A stretch of 35,052 nucleotides of DNA from SMXL01 sp036985715 (GCA_036985715.1 BTQE01000021.1:1-35052); one strand, 5' to 3'. Numbered from the stretch's first letter, positions 1-7,709 are shown. Notes: a model not told the origin generated them from the letters alone. Translations and numbers: made by a program.

Positions 1-398
1 TTGCGGAATTTCTAAAAACTGTCATAAGGCACCGTGTACAGTTCAAAGCTACCGCCGGCTTGCATCATCCGGTCCGGCACGTTGACTGCAAATCCGGTTT
101 CATAATGCACGGATTCCTGAATGTGTTTTTTGCTGCCGCCCTCGACGCCGTTCATGATGTCGATGTGAGCACGATGATTCAGGTACTCGAAGAAATGGAT
201 GCAGATGCCTTCGCATTCTCAGATGACGGAATTCGATGGCGAGATTGGGCCATTTCCACGAAGGCCCTTGCTCAGATTCGCGAACGGCTTGCCTCATCAA
301 TCGGCAGTTGCAGTTTTGATGAGCCAAGAGCAGATCTGGTCTCTCTTGACTGGCTATCCACCGAGAGCGTTGTCACATCTGAAAACACTTCTGATTAG
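1..398 (+). CDS. Conserved protein of unknown function, C-terminal part (5' end outside window)
   Basis: The reading frame is open from base 3 to the TAG at 396-398, so the window holds only the last 131 codons. The visible part contains FKATAGLHHPVRH, then MHGFLNV, and near the end a GSCSFDEP motif followed by DLVSLDWL. I recall this combination from an uncharacterised bacterial family that is often found beside fumarylacetoacetase, but I cannot name a function. The next gene starts 23 bases downstream on the same strand, so the two are probably cotranscribed and this protein may take part in aromatic amino acid breakdown. There is no signal peptide or membrane segment in the visible part. 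An internal ATG at about 102 gives a shorter frame but would cut the conserved histidine-rich motif. Confidence 0.75.
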   Translation, partial: AEFLKTVIRHRVQFKATAGLHHPVRHVDCKSGFIMHGFLNVFFAAALDAVHDVDVSTMIQVLEEMDADAFAFSDDGIRWRDWAISTKALAQIRERLASSIGSCSFDEPRADLVSLDWLSTESVVTSENTSD

Positions 399-421
399 AG
401 TCATAACCAACCTGGAATACC

Positions 422-1666
422 ATGAGCCCACTTCGCTCCTTCATCGATGTACCCGTCGACCACGACTTCCCCATTCAAAACCTCCCATACAGTGTTTTTC
501 GATCGAAAGACGGAAATCGCCCCTGTGTGGCCATTGGAGATTACATCCTCGATCTAGCTACACTTGAGTCAGAGGGTCTCCTTCAGACGGATCAAAACTA
601 CTTTGACGGCGATACGCTCAACGCATTTATGGAGGCCGGACCGTCGGTATGGCGAGTCGTAAGAGATCGGCTCCAGGAGTTGCTTTCATCCGAATGCGAA
701 GAACTACGGGAGAACGGTAACCTGAAATCCAGGACACTGCATGATAGGCTGAGGGCCCATCTGGTTTTGCCCGTAACAGTGGGCGACTATACCGATTTTT
801 ACTCATCTCGCGAACATGCGACCAACGTGGGTACCATGTTTCGAGGCGCCGACAAAGCCCTGATGGAGAACTGGCTTCACCTTCCGGTCGGTTACCACGG
901 AAGGGCAAGCTCCATCGTGGTTTCGGGTACCGATATTCATCGACCCAAAGGTCAATTGAAACCGGAAAATGAACCTCCCGTGCATGGCCCGTCAATGCTG
1001 ATGGACTTTGAGCTGGAAATGGGATTCTTCGTGGGTCCGGGCAATCCACTCGGGCATCCGATTGATGTTCAAGACGCCGAGGATCACATTTTTGGTCTCG
1101 TCCTCGTGAACGATTGGAGCGCACGCGATATTCAGAAATGGGAATATGTCCCCCTCGGACCTTTCCTGGGAAAGAGTTTTGCCACTACGATTTCACCCTG
1201 GATCATTACCCTGGATGCCCTGGCACCCTTCCGATGCGCTGGACCCGCCCAGGATCCGACCCCGCTCCCCTATCTGAACGCTTCCAAAGACGGTGCTTTC
1301 GATATTGTTCTGGAGGTTGGAGTTCAGTCGTCATCCATGACAGAACCGTCGACGGTTTGCCGGTCGAACTACAGATACCTCTACTGGTCGGCCGCTCAGC
1401 AGCTTGCTCATCATACGGTCAACGGCTGCAATAGTCGACCCGGAGATTTGATGGCATCGGGAACAATCAGTGGTCCCACACCGGATAGCTATGGTTCGAT
1501 GCTCGAAATATCCTGGCGTGGGAGCAAACCGCTTACCCTTTCCAACGGGGAGGAGAGAAAATTTATCCAGGACGGGGACCAGGTGATCGTGTCCGGATTC
1601 GCCCAGGGCGCTGACTACCGCATTGGTTTTGGTGAGGCGGCCGGGACACTGCTTCCTGCGCTATAG
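422..1666 (+). CDS. fahA: Fumarylacetoacetase
   Basis: This enzyme hydrolyses 4-fumarylacetoacetate to fumarate and acetoacetate, the last step of tyrosine/homogentisate degradation, in the cytoplasm. The 414 residues match the usual full length. An N-terminal FAH domain (about 1-115) precedes the catalytic domain. GDYTDFYSSREHATNVG at 121-137 supplies the metal ligand equivalent to human Asp126 (D125) and the catalytic histidine equivalent to His133 (H132). DFELEMGF at 195-202 carries the two metal-binding glutamates (E197, E199), and NDWSARDIQ at 230-238 carries the fourth ligand (D231). The site is therefore complete. The ATG at 422 is the natural start, 23 bases after the upstream stop; no strong ribosome site is visible. 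No homogentisate dioxygenase gene lies inside the window; it may lie upstream. Confidence 0.97.
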   Translation: MSPLRSFIDVPVDHDFPIQNLPYSVFRSKDGNRPCVAIGDYILDLATLESEGLLQTDQNYFDGDTLNAFMEAGPSVWRVVRDRLQELLSSECEELRENGNLKSRTLHDRLRAHLVLPVTVGDYTDFYSSREHATNVGTMFRGADKALMENWLHLPVGYHGRASSIVVSGTDIHRPKGQLKPENEPPVHGPSMLMDFELEMGFFVGPGNPLGHPIDVQDAEDHIFGLVLVNDWSARDIQKWEYVPLGPFLGKSFATTISPWIITLDALAPFRCAGPAQDPTPLPYLNASKDGAFDIVLEVGVQSSSMTEPSTVCRSNYRYLYWSAAQQLAHHTVNGCNSRPGDLMASGTISGPTPDSYGSMLEISWRGSKPLTLSNGEERKFIQDGDQVIVSGFAQGADYRIGFGEAAGTLLPAL

Positions 1667-1763
1667 ACTGACATGCGGTCAGATGGCTCAGGTCGAATTG
1701 GCACGTCGGACAGATAGGCGAACGGTCAATATTTCAGGCCCTTCCGATTCGCATAGAAATCGG

Positions 1764-1779
1764 TGCAGCAATTGCTGCA
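1764..1779. repeat. Perfect 16-bp palindrome (candidate operator)
   Basis: TGCAGCAATTGCTGCA reads identically on both strands, with no spacer. It lies about 160 bases upstream of the hsp20 start, in a 259-base non-coding gap. Just downstream, GAAGTGGCA occurs twice, at 1780-1788 and 1801-1809, 21 bases apart, which is two helical turns. This could be a dimer binding site. No regulator is identified. Confidence 0.5.
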
Positions 1780-1896
1780 GAAGTGGCATAAAACAATGTC
1801 GAAGTGGCAGATTTAGGCGTTTGGCATTTCCCTTGTTACTCCTTTAATCGAAGAATTTTACGACCTGGCCCCTCAAGTGAGGACCACGAATTCTTA

Positions 1897-1917
1897 TATA
1901 ATATTGATCAATGGAGG
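1897..1917 (+). promoter_or_regulatory. -10 box and Shine-Dalgarno of the hsp20 gene
   Basis: A perfect TATAAT lies at 1897-1902 and a perfect GGAGG at 1913-1917, eight bases before the ATG at 1926. No convincing -35 box lies 16-18 bases upstream; the sequence there is CCTCAAGTGAGG, a small inverted repeat that could be an operator. The Shine-Dalgarno is unusually good for this window and decides the start codon: an in-frame ATG at 1911 would overlap the ribosome site and is rejected. Confidence 0.6.
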
Positions 1918-1925
1918 TAGTACCA

Positions 1926-2372
1926 ATGACAAAGCTTGTTCGCCTTTCCCCACGCGCTGATCTGACCAGGATGCAGAACGAGTTCGATCGCGTTTTAGGA
2001 AATTTCTTCCCTTCACTCGGCTTTTCCGATGACATGGATAATCCCGCATCGTGGTCGCCGAGAATTGATGTCGTCGAGACAGACGATGCTTTTCACTGTG
2101 AGTTCGATGTCCCGGGTGTTGAGAAAGAAGACATTCATGTCAACTTGCAGGACGGAACGCTGACGATTAGCGGAGAGAAAAAAACACGTGAGATTGAGGA
2201 GACTGAAGATGTGGTGCGAGTAGAAAGAGTCACGGGACATTTTTACCGCTCCTTCTCAGTTCCGTCGGCAATCAACGAAAAGAATATCGAAGCCAAATAC
2301 GAAAACGGAGTGCTCTCGCTTAACCTGCCGAAAGCCGAGGAGAGCAAACCACGCAAAATCAAAATTTCCTGA
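1926..2372 (+). CDS. Small heat shock protein, Hsp20/alpha-crystallin family
   Basis: This is an ATP-independent holdase chaperone that binds unfolding proteins in the cytoplasm. The 148 residues consist of a short N-terminal arm (about 1-40), an alpha-crystallin domain (about 41-138) beginning PRIDVVETDDAF, and a short tail. The family hallmark NGVLSLNLPK (A/N-G-V-L) is present, and the I-x-I anchor appears as KIKIS at the very C-terminus. The length fits the IbpA/Hsp20 family. It stands alone, with its own -10 box, a strong Shine-Dalgarno and a strong terminator, so it is a single-gene transcription unit. The upstream gap holds a 16-bp palindrome and a small inverted repeat that may serve heat or stress control; no CIRCE element is visible. 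Confidence 0.95.
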   Translation: MTKLVRLSPRADLTRMQNEFDRVLGNFFPSLGFSDDMDNPASWSPRIDVVETDDAFHCEFDVPGVEKEDIHVNLQDGTLTISGEKKTREIEETEDVVRVERVTGHFYRSFSVPSAINEKNIEAKYENGVLSLNLPKAEESKPRKIKIS

Positions 2373-2399
2373 TCCTTCCAGGATTTAGAAATTCACTCC

Positions 2400-2434
2400 G
2401 GGTCCGGCCATGTATTTGGCCGGGCCCCTTTTTT
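2400..2434 (+). terminator. Rho-independent terminator of hsp20
   Basis: The arms 2400-2410 (GGGTCCGGCCA) and 2417-2427 (TGGCCGGGCCC) form an 11-bp stem with one G-U pair and a six-base loop. C2428 and six T (2429-2434) follow. The hairpin lies 28 bases after the hsp20 stop and just before the end of the convergent kinase gene. On the minus strand it lacks a T run, so it mainly stops rightward transcription. Confidence 0.92.
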
Positions 2435-2443
2435 GGCCGGGCC

Positions 2444-3943
2444 TCACTCGAGATCCGCTACCGGGAGGATGAGTTTCATGCACGTCCCTACCCCCGGCGT
2501 ACTTGAAGCTTCAAGCGAACCGCCATGTAACTCCGCGACGGCCCTGCTTATGGCAAGTCCGAGTCCCGTTCCATGTTCATCTCGAGTTCGAGAGGCTTTG
2601 CCTCTGTAGTATCGATCGAAAATGTGGGAAAGCGACTCAGCGTCCATGCCCTCTCCCGAATCGCTCACTTCGATGATCAGCAAATTGTTCTCCGTCCTGG
2701 CGTCAAGAGATATCTTGCCCCCTCTGTCCGTATGCCGCTTCGCGTTGGAGAGCAGATTGTCTAAGAGCCGCTTCAAACGGACACCGTCCGCCTCCACGAC
2801 GGGAAGCGTCGACGGAATATCCGTGACGAAATCGATTGCTTGATCTTTTAGCTGCCCGACGTGATTTCGAGCCACATCGTTGAGAAGTTCAGCGATCGGT
2901 ACCGGCTCACGATGCAGCCGAGGAGATGGATTTTCAAGTTGGCTCAATTCGAAGAGATCGTCGACCATTTTGTTCAGATACGCCGCCTGACGCTGTGCGG
3001 CATCGAGGGCGCTTTGGGACTCGACCGTACGATTCTCATCGTGAAAACGCAGCGCTTCCTCAATGTGTCCTCTGAGAGCGGCCAGCGGCGTCCTCAGATC
3101 GTGCCCTACATTTGCGACCAACTCCCGTCGCATTCGATCTGTCGTCTGGAGCGCATCGACACTTTCTGCAACCCGGGCTGCCATTTGATTTATGGTCTCT
3201 CCCAATTGCGCGATTTCGTCCGAACCCTTGATCTCAACCCTCACGTCGTAATTGCCGGCGCCAATTTCAAACACACGCGCCGTCATTTTCTTCAGAGGTC
3301 GAACCATCCACCAGCTGAAGGCCGTGGCAAGCATGACAGCCAGGAGAAGCGAGACCAGGATCACCGTAAACATCGCTGTCTGGAAGGCCTCTCGAGTCGG
3401 CGCGAGCTCACGTGAAAGGGTCCGCACTATGGGCTGTATCGCGTAACCGCCAACGAGCAGACCGGATGCATCATAGAGCGGTGACACGGCCGAGCCTCCG
3501 CTCACGAGATCAGAGCTGCGGTCAATCGCAATCTTTCCTGTTCCGATGGAACGGGCATACGAAGGTGGAAGAACGGGTAGGATTGATGAGTCGGCCACTT
3601 CGCCGCTAAAAGCCTCTGATACAGGATAAATCGTGTGCAGAACCACACCGGATGTGTCGGCCACGATGATCGGATCCGGGAATCGAAGGGACAAGTTGGA
3701 GAGCAGTGTTGGCGTCAGGTTTATGAGTCCTTCCCCGGAGGACACGCCTGCCCGCTCGATTTCTTCAGCTAGCGCATCGATCCGAACGCGTAAGCTATTC
3801 TCAGCGAGATCGGCGCTTCTGTCAGACGCCAGGTATGAAGATAATCCTATCGCCAACAAACCGGTGGCCAATTGCGCAATCACAAGTGCCGCTGAGACTC
3901 GCCAGAAGACCAAGTGTCGACGGTGGAATCGATCTTGAACCAT
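2444..3943 (-). CDS. Membrane sensor histidine kinase with HAMP domain
   Basis: This is the sensor of a two-component pair and phosphorylates the regulator encoded just upstream. The 499 residues show a first membrane helix (about 14-37), an extracytoplasmic domain of roughly 150 residues (40-188), a second helix (about 190-213), a HAMP linker (212-265), a HisKA domain with the phospho-histidine in GHDLRTPL (H281), and a HATPase_c domain. The N box is DNLLSNAKRH (395-404), G1 is DSGEGMD (428-434) and G2 is GTGLGLA (458-464). There is no PAS domain, unlike classical PhoR, so the stimulus is probably sensed outside the membrane. The start ATG overlaps the regulator's stop by one base (TAATG), which implies translational coupling. 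The nature of the signal is not evident. Confidence 0.95.
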   Translation of the reverse strand: MVQDRFHRRHLVFWRVSAALVIAQLATGLLAIGLSSYLASDRSADLAENSLRVRIDALAEEIERAGVSSGEGLINLTPTLLSNLSLRFPDPIIVADTSGVVLHTIYPVSEAFSGEVADSSILPVLPPSYARSIGTGKIAIDRSSDLVSGGSAVSPLYDASGLLVGGYAIQPIVRTLSRELAPTREAFQTAMFTVILVSLLLAVMLATAFSWWMVRPLKKMTARVFEIGAGNYDVRVEIKGSDEIAQLGETINQMAARVAESVDALQTTDRMRRELVANVGHDLRTPLAALRGHIEEALRFHDENRTVESQSALDAAQRQAAYLNKMVDDLFELSQLENPSPRLHREPVPIAELLNDVARNHVGQLKDQAIDFVTDIPSTLPVVEADGVRLKRLLDNLLSNAKRHTDRGGKISLDARTENNLLIIEVSDSGEGMDAESLSHIFDRYYRGKASRTRDEHGTGLGLAISRAVAELHGGSLEASSTPGVGTCMKLILPVADLE

Positions 3944-4662
3944 TAGTTGTCCGATTCAGCTTGAAACTTGTACCCTACCCCCCAAACCGTACGGATGTAC
4001 CTGGGATTACCCGGATCGTCTTCGATTTTTGCCCTCAGGCGCTGAACGTGCGAATCTACCGTTCTGTCGTAGCCCTCATACTGGATGTCCCAGATTTTGT
4101 CCAACAGCTGGAGACGGGTGAACGGTCTGTCCGGATTGCGCGCCAGATAAAGGAGTAAATCGAATTCCAATACAGTCAACTGCGTATCCTTCTCACCGAC
4201 CAGAACCTTTCGCTTGACGGGATCGATGGATAAGTGATCGATCACAATCGGGTCTTCGGATACCTCTCCGTGTTCGATCTGATCATGCGTGTGTCGCATG
4301 CGGCGGAGTGCTGAACGAACGCGGGCAACCAGTTCACTCAGACTGAACGGTTTTGTTACATAATCGTCGGCGCCGACTTCGAGGCCGACCACCCGGTCAA
4401 CTTCTCCGGTTTTGGCCGTCAGCATAATGATATACAGAAGCGGATAGTTGGACCGAAGTTGCCGACAGACTTCGAGTCCATCTATTTCTGGAATCATGAT
4501 GTCCAGTAACACCAGATCGGGAAGGCGATTTTCAACATGATCCAGAGCTTCCTGGCCGGTTCTCGCCAGCTCTACCGAATATCCAGACTCTTCCAAACGC
4601 TGCGCAACCAAACCCCGTAGTTCAGCGTCGTCTTCTACGAGTAATATATTAGGTACGAACAT
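3943..4662 (-). CDS. Two-component response regulator, OmpR/PhoB family
   Basis: This is a DNA-binding response regulator partnered with the kinase that follows. From the ATG at 4662 it has 239 residues: a receiver domain (about 4-118) and a winged helix (about 140-236). Counting from this start, the acidic pocket is E10-D11-D12, the phospho-acceptor is D54 in VLLDIMIP, the switch residue is T82 in MLTAKT, and the conserved lysine is K104 in YVTKPF. The wing region reads RTVDSHVQRLRAKIE and then IRTVWGVGYKF, typical of PhoB/OmpR proteins. A TTG 45 bases upstream (4707) would add 15 unconserved residues, so I prefer the ATG, although neither has a clear ribosome site. The divergent spacer holds a Pho-box-like element that may be its binding site. 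Confidence 0.94.
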   Translation of the reverse strand: MFVPNILLVEDDAELRGLVAQRLEESGYSVELARTGQEALDHVENRLPDLVLLDIMIPEIDGLEVCRQLRSNYPLLYIIMLTAKTGEVDRVVGLEVGADDYVTKPFSLSELVARVRSALRRMRHTHDQIEHGEVSEDPIVIDHLSIDPVKRKVLVGEKDTQLTVLEFDLLLYLARNPDRPFTRLQLLDKIWDIQYEGYDRTVDSHVQRLRAKIEDDPGNPRYIRTVWGVGYKFQAESDN

Positions 4663-4758
4663 AATTCGATTCGAATAGTCTGGCGATCGTTTCGCCGCTA
4701 TTTTCAATATACATGCCGAAAATCCAACATCATGCGCGTCCGATAGATCGATGTGAAA

Positions 4759-4776
4759 CTGTCATATAATTGTGAC
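4759..4776 (+). promoter_or_regulatory. Pho-box-like direct repeat in the divergent spacer
   Basis: CTGTCATATAATTGTGAC matches 16 of 18 positions of the enterobacterial Pho box (two CTGTCA-type half sites on an 11-bp pitch). It lies between the OmpR/PhoB-type regulator gene and the divergent secreted-protein gene, oriented toward the latter, and ends 21 bases before a TATAAT. OmpR/PhoB regulators bind such direct repeats, so it is a candidate site for the adjacent regulator. The family of signal (phosphate or other) is not established. Confidence 0.5.
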
Positions 4777-4780
4777 AATT
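4768..4780. repeat. Perfect 13-bp palindrome AATTGTGACAATT
   Basis: Six-base arms flank a central G. It overlaps the second half of the Pho-box-like element, so the two readings (direct repeat for an OmpR-type regulator, or palindrome for a dimeric repressor) compete. It sits 31-43 bases upstream of the +1/start region of the rightward gene. Confidence 0.45.
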
Positions 4781-4797
4781 TGAGGCACTCTTTAAGG

Positions 4798-4803
4798 TAT
4801 AAT
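4798..4803 (+). promoter_or_regulatory. -10 box TATAAT, possibly for a leaderless transcript
   Basis: A perfect TATAAT ends seven bases before the preferred ATG at 4810, so transcription would begin at or next to the start codon and the message could be leaderless. No good -35 lies at 17 bp, which fits a promoter that needs an activator. Confidence 0.5.
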
Positions 4804-4809
4804 GTGGTG

Positions 4810-5550
4810 ATGAAAGCATTGAGAACATATTTATTGGTTGTAGCCCTGGCCCTGGGTGGCTTTCTGAGTGCACGCAATCTTTCAGCTCAGGACGCGGGGG
4901 GACTTTTAAGAACCTGGATGGAGGGTCAGCGATCTGCTGTCGAGGCGATTGGTTCGCTCCGCGTAACCGAATCGGTAGAGCAGGTCATGGACAGCGGGTT
5001 CGGTAAACAGGAGCTTCGACTTAAAGCCACTCGCCAAGTAGGTCCGGAAGCAGAATCACCGGGCCGAACGATTTCGTGGATTCGATTCAACGGACGCGAA
5101 TTGCCTATTGATCGAGGTAACGTAGTGCGGCGCCGGCTACGCAGAATGCTTCGGCCGGAAATGGCTCGGCTCATGGATGCTTTCAGATTTCCGGTCCAGG
5201 CGGTGGCTCGCATGGCACCACCCAGAACCATCAGCCAGGAAGACCTGGATGGGGCACCGATGTGGCGCGTAGACTCGGTCCCAAGAAATCGCAGCGGACC
5301 GTATGAGCGGTTTACGGCGTGGTTCGACGAAGAAAATTTTCACCTGCAGGCCACCCAGGCGATTCTCTCGTCGCGGGGTGAGAATTCACTTCGCATACGG
5401 ACTGCCTATGATCGTTTCGACGGGATAGACCTCCCGGTCCATCGTCAGATTGAAGGTTCGACCCCGGTTCGAAGAAGGATGAGATTCTTTACCATGCTGT
5501 TCAAACAACGAGTTGAGTATTCCGACTTTGAGATCTCTCTCAAAGATTAA
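4810..5550 (+). CDS. Secreted protein of unknown function, possibly LolA-like
   Basis: From the ATG at 4810 the product has 246 residues and a clear Sec signal peptide (MKALRTYLLVVALALGG, likely cut after LSAQ). An in-frame ATG at 4753 lies in the promoter region and would put 19 polar residues before the signal sequence, so it is rejected. The mature part is rich in arginine and predicted beta strands, with no cysteine pair or known catalytic motif. Repeated phrases such as RLKATRQV, AWFDEENFHLQATQ and YDRFDGIDLPVHRQIEG resemble the antiparallel sheet of LolA/outer-membrane-lipoprotein-sorting proteins, but this is only a resemblance. It is transcribed divergently from the two-component pair, behind a Pho-box-like element, so it may be a target of that pair. 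Confidence 0.8.
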   Translation: MKALRTYLLVVALALGGFLSARNLSAQDAGGLLRTWMEGQRSAVEAIGSLRVTESVEQVMDSGFGKQELRLKATRQVGPEAESPGRTISWIRFNGRELPIDRGNVVRRRLRRMLRPEMARLMDAFRFPVQAVARMAPPRTISQEDLDGAPMWRVDSVPRNRSGPYERFTAWFDEENFHLQATQAILSSRGENSLRIRTAYDRFDGIDLPVHRQIEGSTPVRRRMRFFTMLFKQRVEYSDFEISLKD

Positions 5551-5571
5551 TCGGCGTGGAACCTTCGCTGG

Positions 5572-6237
5572 ATGGCGGCGCTAAAGCCGCCCATGACTCA
5601 ATTCGCTTCATATCACCAATTTCTGGGTAACCTGGGGCGTGCGCTCGTCGATCCACCCGGTCAATGCGCTCAGTTCGAAATGGCCCCGGAGTATCGAAAG
5701 AACTTCGATCTGGCCTCTGTGAATGGAAGAACACGTCTTGAAGCGGCCGTAATGGCCCTGTTTTATCCAGACAAGGATGATCCCGGCCGGCCGAAGCTGC
5801 TTCTCACCCTTCGGCCCAAAGGAATGACCAAACACGCCGGACAGGTCGCATTCCCCGGTGGACGAAGAGAGGCGGAAGAAGAATTCTCGGAAACAGCCCT
5901 ACGAGAGACGGAAGAGGAAGTCTCGATACCGCGCAGCGACATTCGCATCCTTGGCTCGCTCACCTCGCTATACATTCCACCGTCCAATTTCTATGTCCAG
6001 CCGTTTGTTGGAGCCGTATCGCACTTTCCCAGCATGGCAACGACTTCGGATGAAGTCGAGTCGGTCTTCGGTGTTTCTGTTGAGGAGCTGAGGGACCCGA
6101 ATATTCGCACGACTACAGACAAAAATATTAGTGGAAATGTCGTTTCTGTACCCTGCTATCAAATCAACGACGAGTTGGTCTGGGGCGCCACGGCAATGTT
6201 GTTGGCCGAGCTGGTTGCTGTTTTATATCGATTCTAA
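5572..6237 (+). CDS. Nudix hydrolase, coenzyme A pyrophosphatase type
   Basis: The protein probably cleaves coenzyme A or its oxidised/acylated forms into phosphopantetheine products and 3',5'-ADP. LLTLRPKGMTKHAGQVAFPG (77-96) is the UPF0035 motif that separates CoA pyrophosphatases from other Nudix enzymes. The Nudix box begins at G97 and keeps the catalytic E103, R111, E112, E115 and E116; the penultimate glycine is a serine (S118). The length of 221 residues is normal. Two starts are possible: ATG 5572 and ATG 5593 (MTQFASYHQFLG). A GGCGGC/GCCGCC hairpin (5574-5579 with 5586-5591) lies between them and would cover the ribosome-binding zone of the second. Neither has a Shine-Dalgarno. It follows the secreted-protein gene by 21 bases and may share its transcript. 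Confidence 0.9.
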   Translation: MAALKPPMTQFASYHQFLGNLGRALVDPPGQCAQFEMAPEYRKNFDLASVNGRTRLEAAVMALFYPDKDDPGRPKLLLTLRPKGMTKHAGQVAFPGGRREAEEEFSETALRETEEEVSIPRSDIRILGSLTSLYIPPSNFYVQPFVGAVSHFPSMATTSDEVESVFGVSVEELRDPNIRTTTDKNISGNVVSVPCYQINDELVWGATAMLLAELVAVLYRF

Positions 6238-6281
6238 ATGGTCTCAGGGCCGTTTCGGGCCTAGGCTATGGGTGACCCGCG

Positions 6282-7706
6282 CTAAATACCCAGTTGCCGA
6301 ACGGCATCCATGACATTGGCCTCGGCCTGGTCCGGGCTCGGCGCCTCAGAGTAAATACGGAGTACCGGTTCGGTCCCGGACGGACGAACGAGAAGCCATC
6401 CCTCCTGCATTCGATGTTTGAACCCGTCAAGCATTTCAAGGCTCGTGACCCTGGATCCATTGATCTCGGAAAGACCTCCTGAATCTTCCAGGATTTTCAG
6501 CGCGCTCTCCTTGGCGTCAACACTCGTGTGCTTGTCTACCCGGAAATAGGCATGAGGTCCATATTCACGAGAAAGGGCGTCGACAAGCTCTGAAAGTTTG
6601 CTGTTTCGATGAGCCATCATCTCCAGGACCAGTGCACCGACGTAGACCCCATCTCTTTCCGGAATATGCCCGGAGACGGCTATTCCTCCTGACTCCTCAC
6701 CTCCGACAAGGACATTTCCATCGAGAAAATACCCTCCGATATACTTGAAGCCGATCGGGGTCGTAAGCACGTTCAGTCCATAGGATTTTCCCATTGCATC
6801 GAGCATATCGGTTGTTGAAAACGTCTTGACGATATCTCCGTCCAGCCCCCGATCCTCGTGAAGGTACTGGACTAGAAGGGCCAGCAGTTTATGCGAATCC
6901 ACAAATCGCCCGTTCTCATCACACATTCCAATTCGGTCCGCATCTCCGTCGTTCGCAATTCCGGCAGAACACGCTTCTGAAATTACACGTGCCGGAAGAT
7001 CAGTCAGATTCGCTTCAATCGGTTCAGGTGGGGTGCCGCCGAATGATGGATCTACAATCGAGTGAATCTCAACGACGGAATCCGCTCCGAGTAATTCCGT
7101 AAATATTCCTCGGCCGGCTCCGTACATCGCATCGTGCACAATCCGCATTCCCGAATCACGGATGAGATCCAGGTTCAATCGCGTCATGAGAACGCTGATA
7201 TAGTCACTCCGGACAGCGCGATATTCGATTTGCCCTTGATCGAGGTACGACTCGAAGGATAGAATATGGGAACCGTCATACGTCGAAGGAGGGATCCGCC
7301 CTTCGATGTCCTCAATCATTTCCGGAAGTGCAGAGCCCCCGAAGTGGCCCTTAATCTTAAATCCGTTGTACTCTGACGGATTGTGACTTGCTGTGAGTAC
7401 GATACCTGCACTACATCCGTATTCTTTTGTGGCCCAACTAATTGCGGGTGTTGGAGTAATGTTATCCCCGAAATAAACATGAATCCCCTGGCTCGCCATC
7501 ACCCGCGCGACCATGCGCGCGGCCTCGACTCCGAGGGATCGAGGATCGTGCCCGATAACCACCGATGATTCCGGCCCGTAGGTTTCAATCACCCAAGAGA
7601 CTGTTGCCGCAGCAACTCGGGTTACATTGGGCAACGTGAACGCCTCACCGATCACGGCCCTCCAACCATCGGTGCCAAAACGAATGTCACTATCTGGATG
7701 AGACAT
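6282..7706 (-). CDS. Phosphoglucomutase/phosphomannomutase, alpha-D-phosphohexomutase family
   Basis: The enzyme interconverts hexose 1- and 6-phosphates (glucose or mannose; the sequence does not decide) for sugar nucleotide and polysaccharide synthesis. All four signatures are present in 474 residues. TASHNPSE at 105-112 carries the phosphoserine S107. DGDADR at 253-258 carries the Mg ligands D253, D255 and D257. GGEESGG at 335-341 is the sugar-binding loop. RPSGTEP at 441-447 is the phosphate-binding loop. The N-terminus IRFGTDGWR is typical of the family. It starts three bases after the recN stop, so it is the last gene of a secA-recN-mutase run. It faces the Nudix gene, and no convincing terminator lies in the 44-base gap. 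Confidence 0.95.
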   Translation of the reverse strand: MSHPDSDIRFGTDGWRAVIGEAFTLPNVTRVAAATVSWVIETYGPESSVVIGHDPRSLGVEAARMVARVMASQGIHVYFGDNITPTPAISWATKEYGCSAGIVLTASHNPSEYNGFKIKGHFGGSALPEMIEDIEGRIPPSTYDGSHILSFESYLDQGQIEYRAVRSDYISVLMTRLNLDLIRDSGMRIVHDAMYGAGRGIFTELLGADSVVEIHSIVDPSFGGTPPEPIEANLTDLPARVISEACSAGIANDGDADRIGMCDENGRFVDSHKLLALLVQYLHEDRGLDGDIVKTFSTTDMLDAMGKSYGLNVLTTPIGFKYIGGYFLDGNVLVGGEESGGIAVSGHIPERDGVYVGALVLEMMAHRNSKLSELVDALSREYGPHAYFRVDKHTSVDAKESALKILEDSGGLSEINGSRVTSLEMLDGFKHRMQEGWLLVRPSGTEPVLRIYSEAPSPDQAEANVMDAVRQLGI

Positions 7707-7709
7707 GCC

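Noticed and set aside
1668..1682. Hairpin CTGAC/GTCAG right after fahA
   Set aside because: Only five base pairs and no T run, so it is not a convincing terminator.
1822..1836. Sigma-54-like element TGGCA-N6-TTG upstream of hsp20
   Set aside because: Spacing fits, but the final C of the TTGC element is absent, and a better TATAAT lies nearer the gene.
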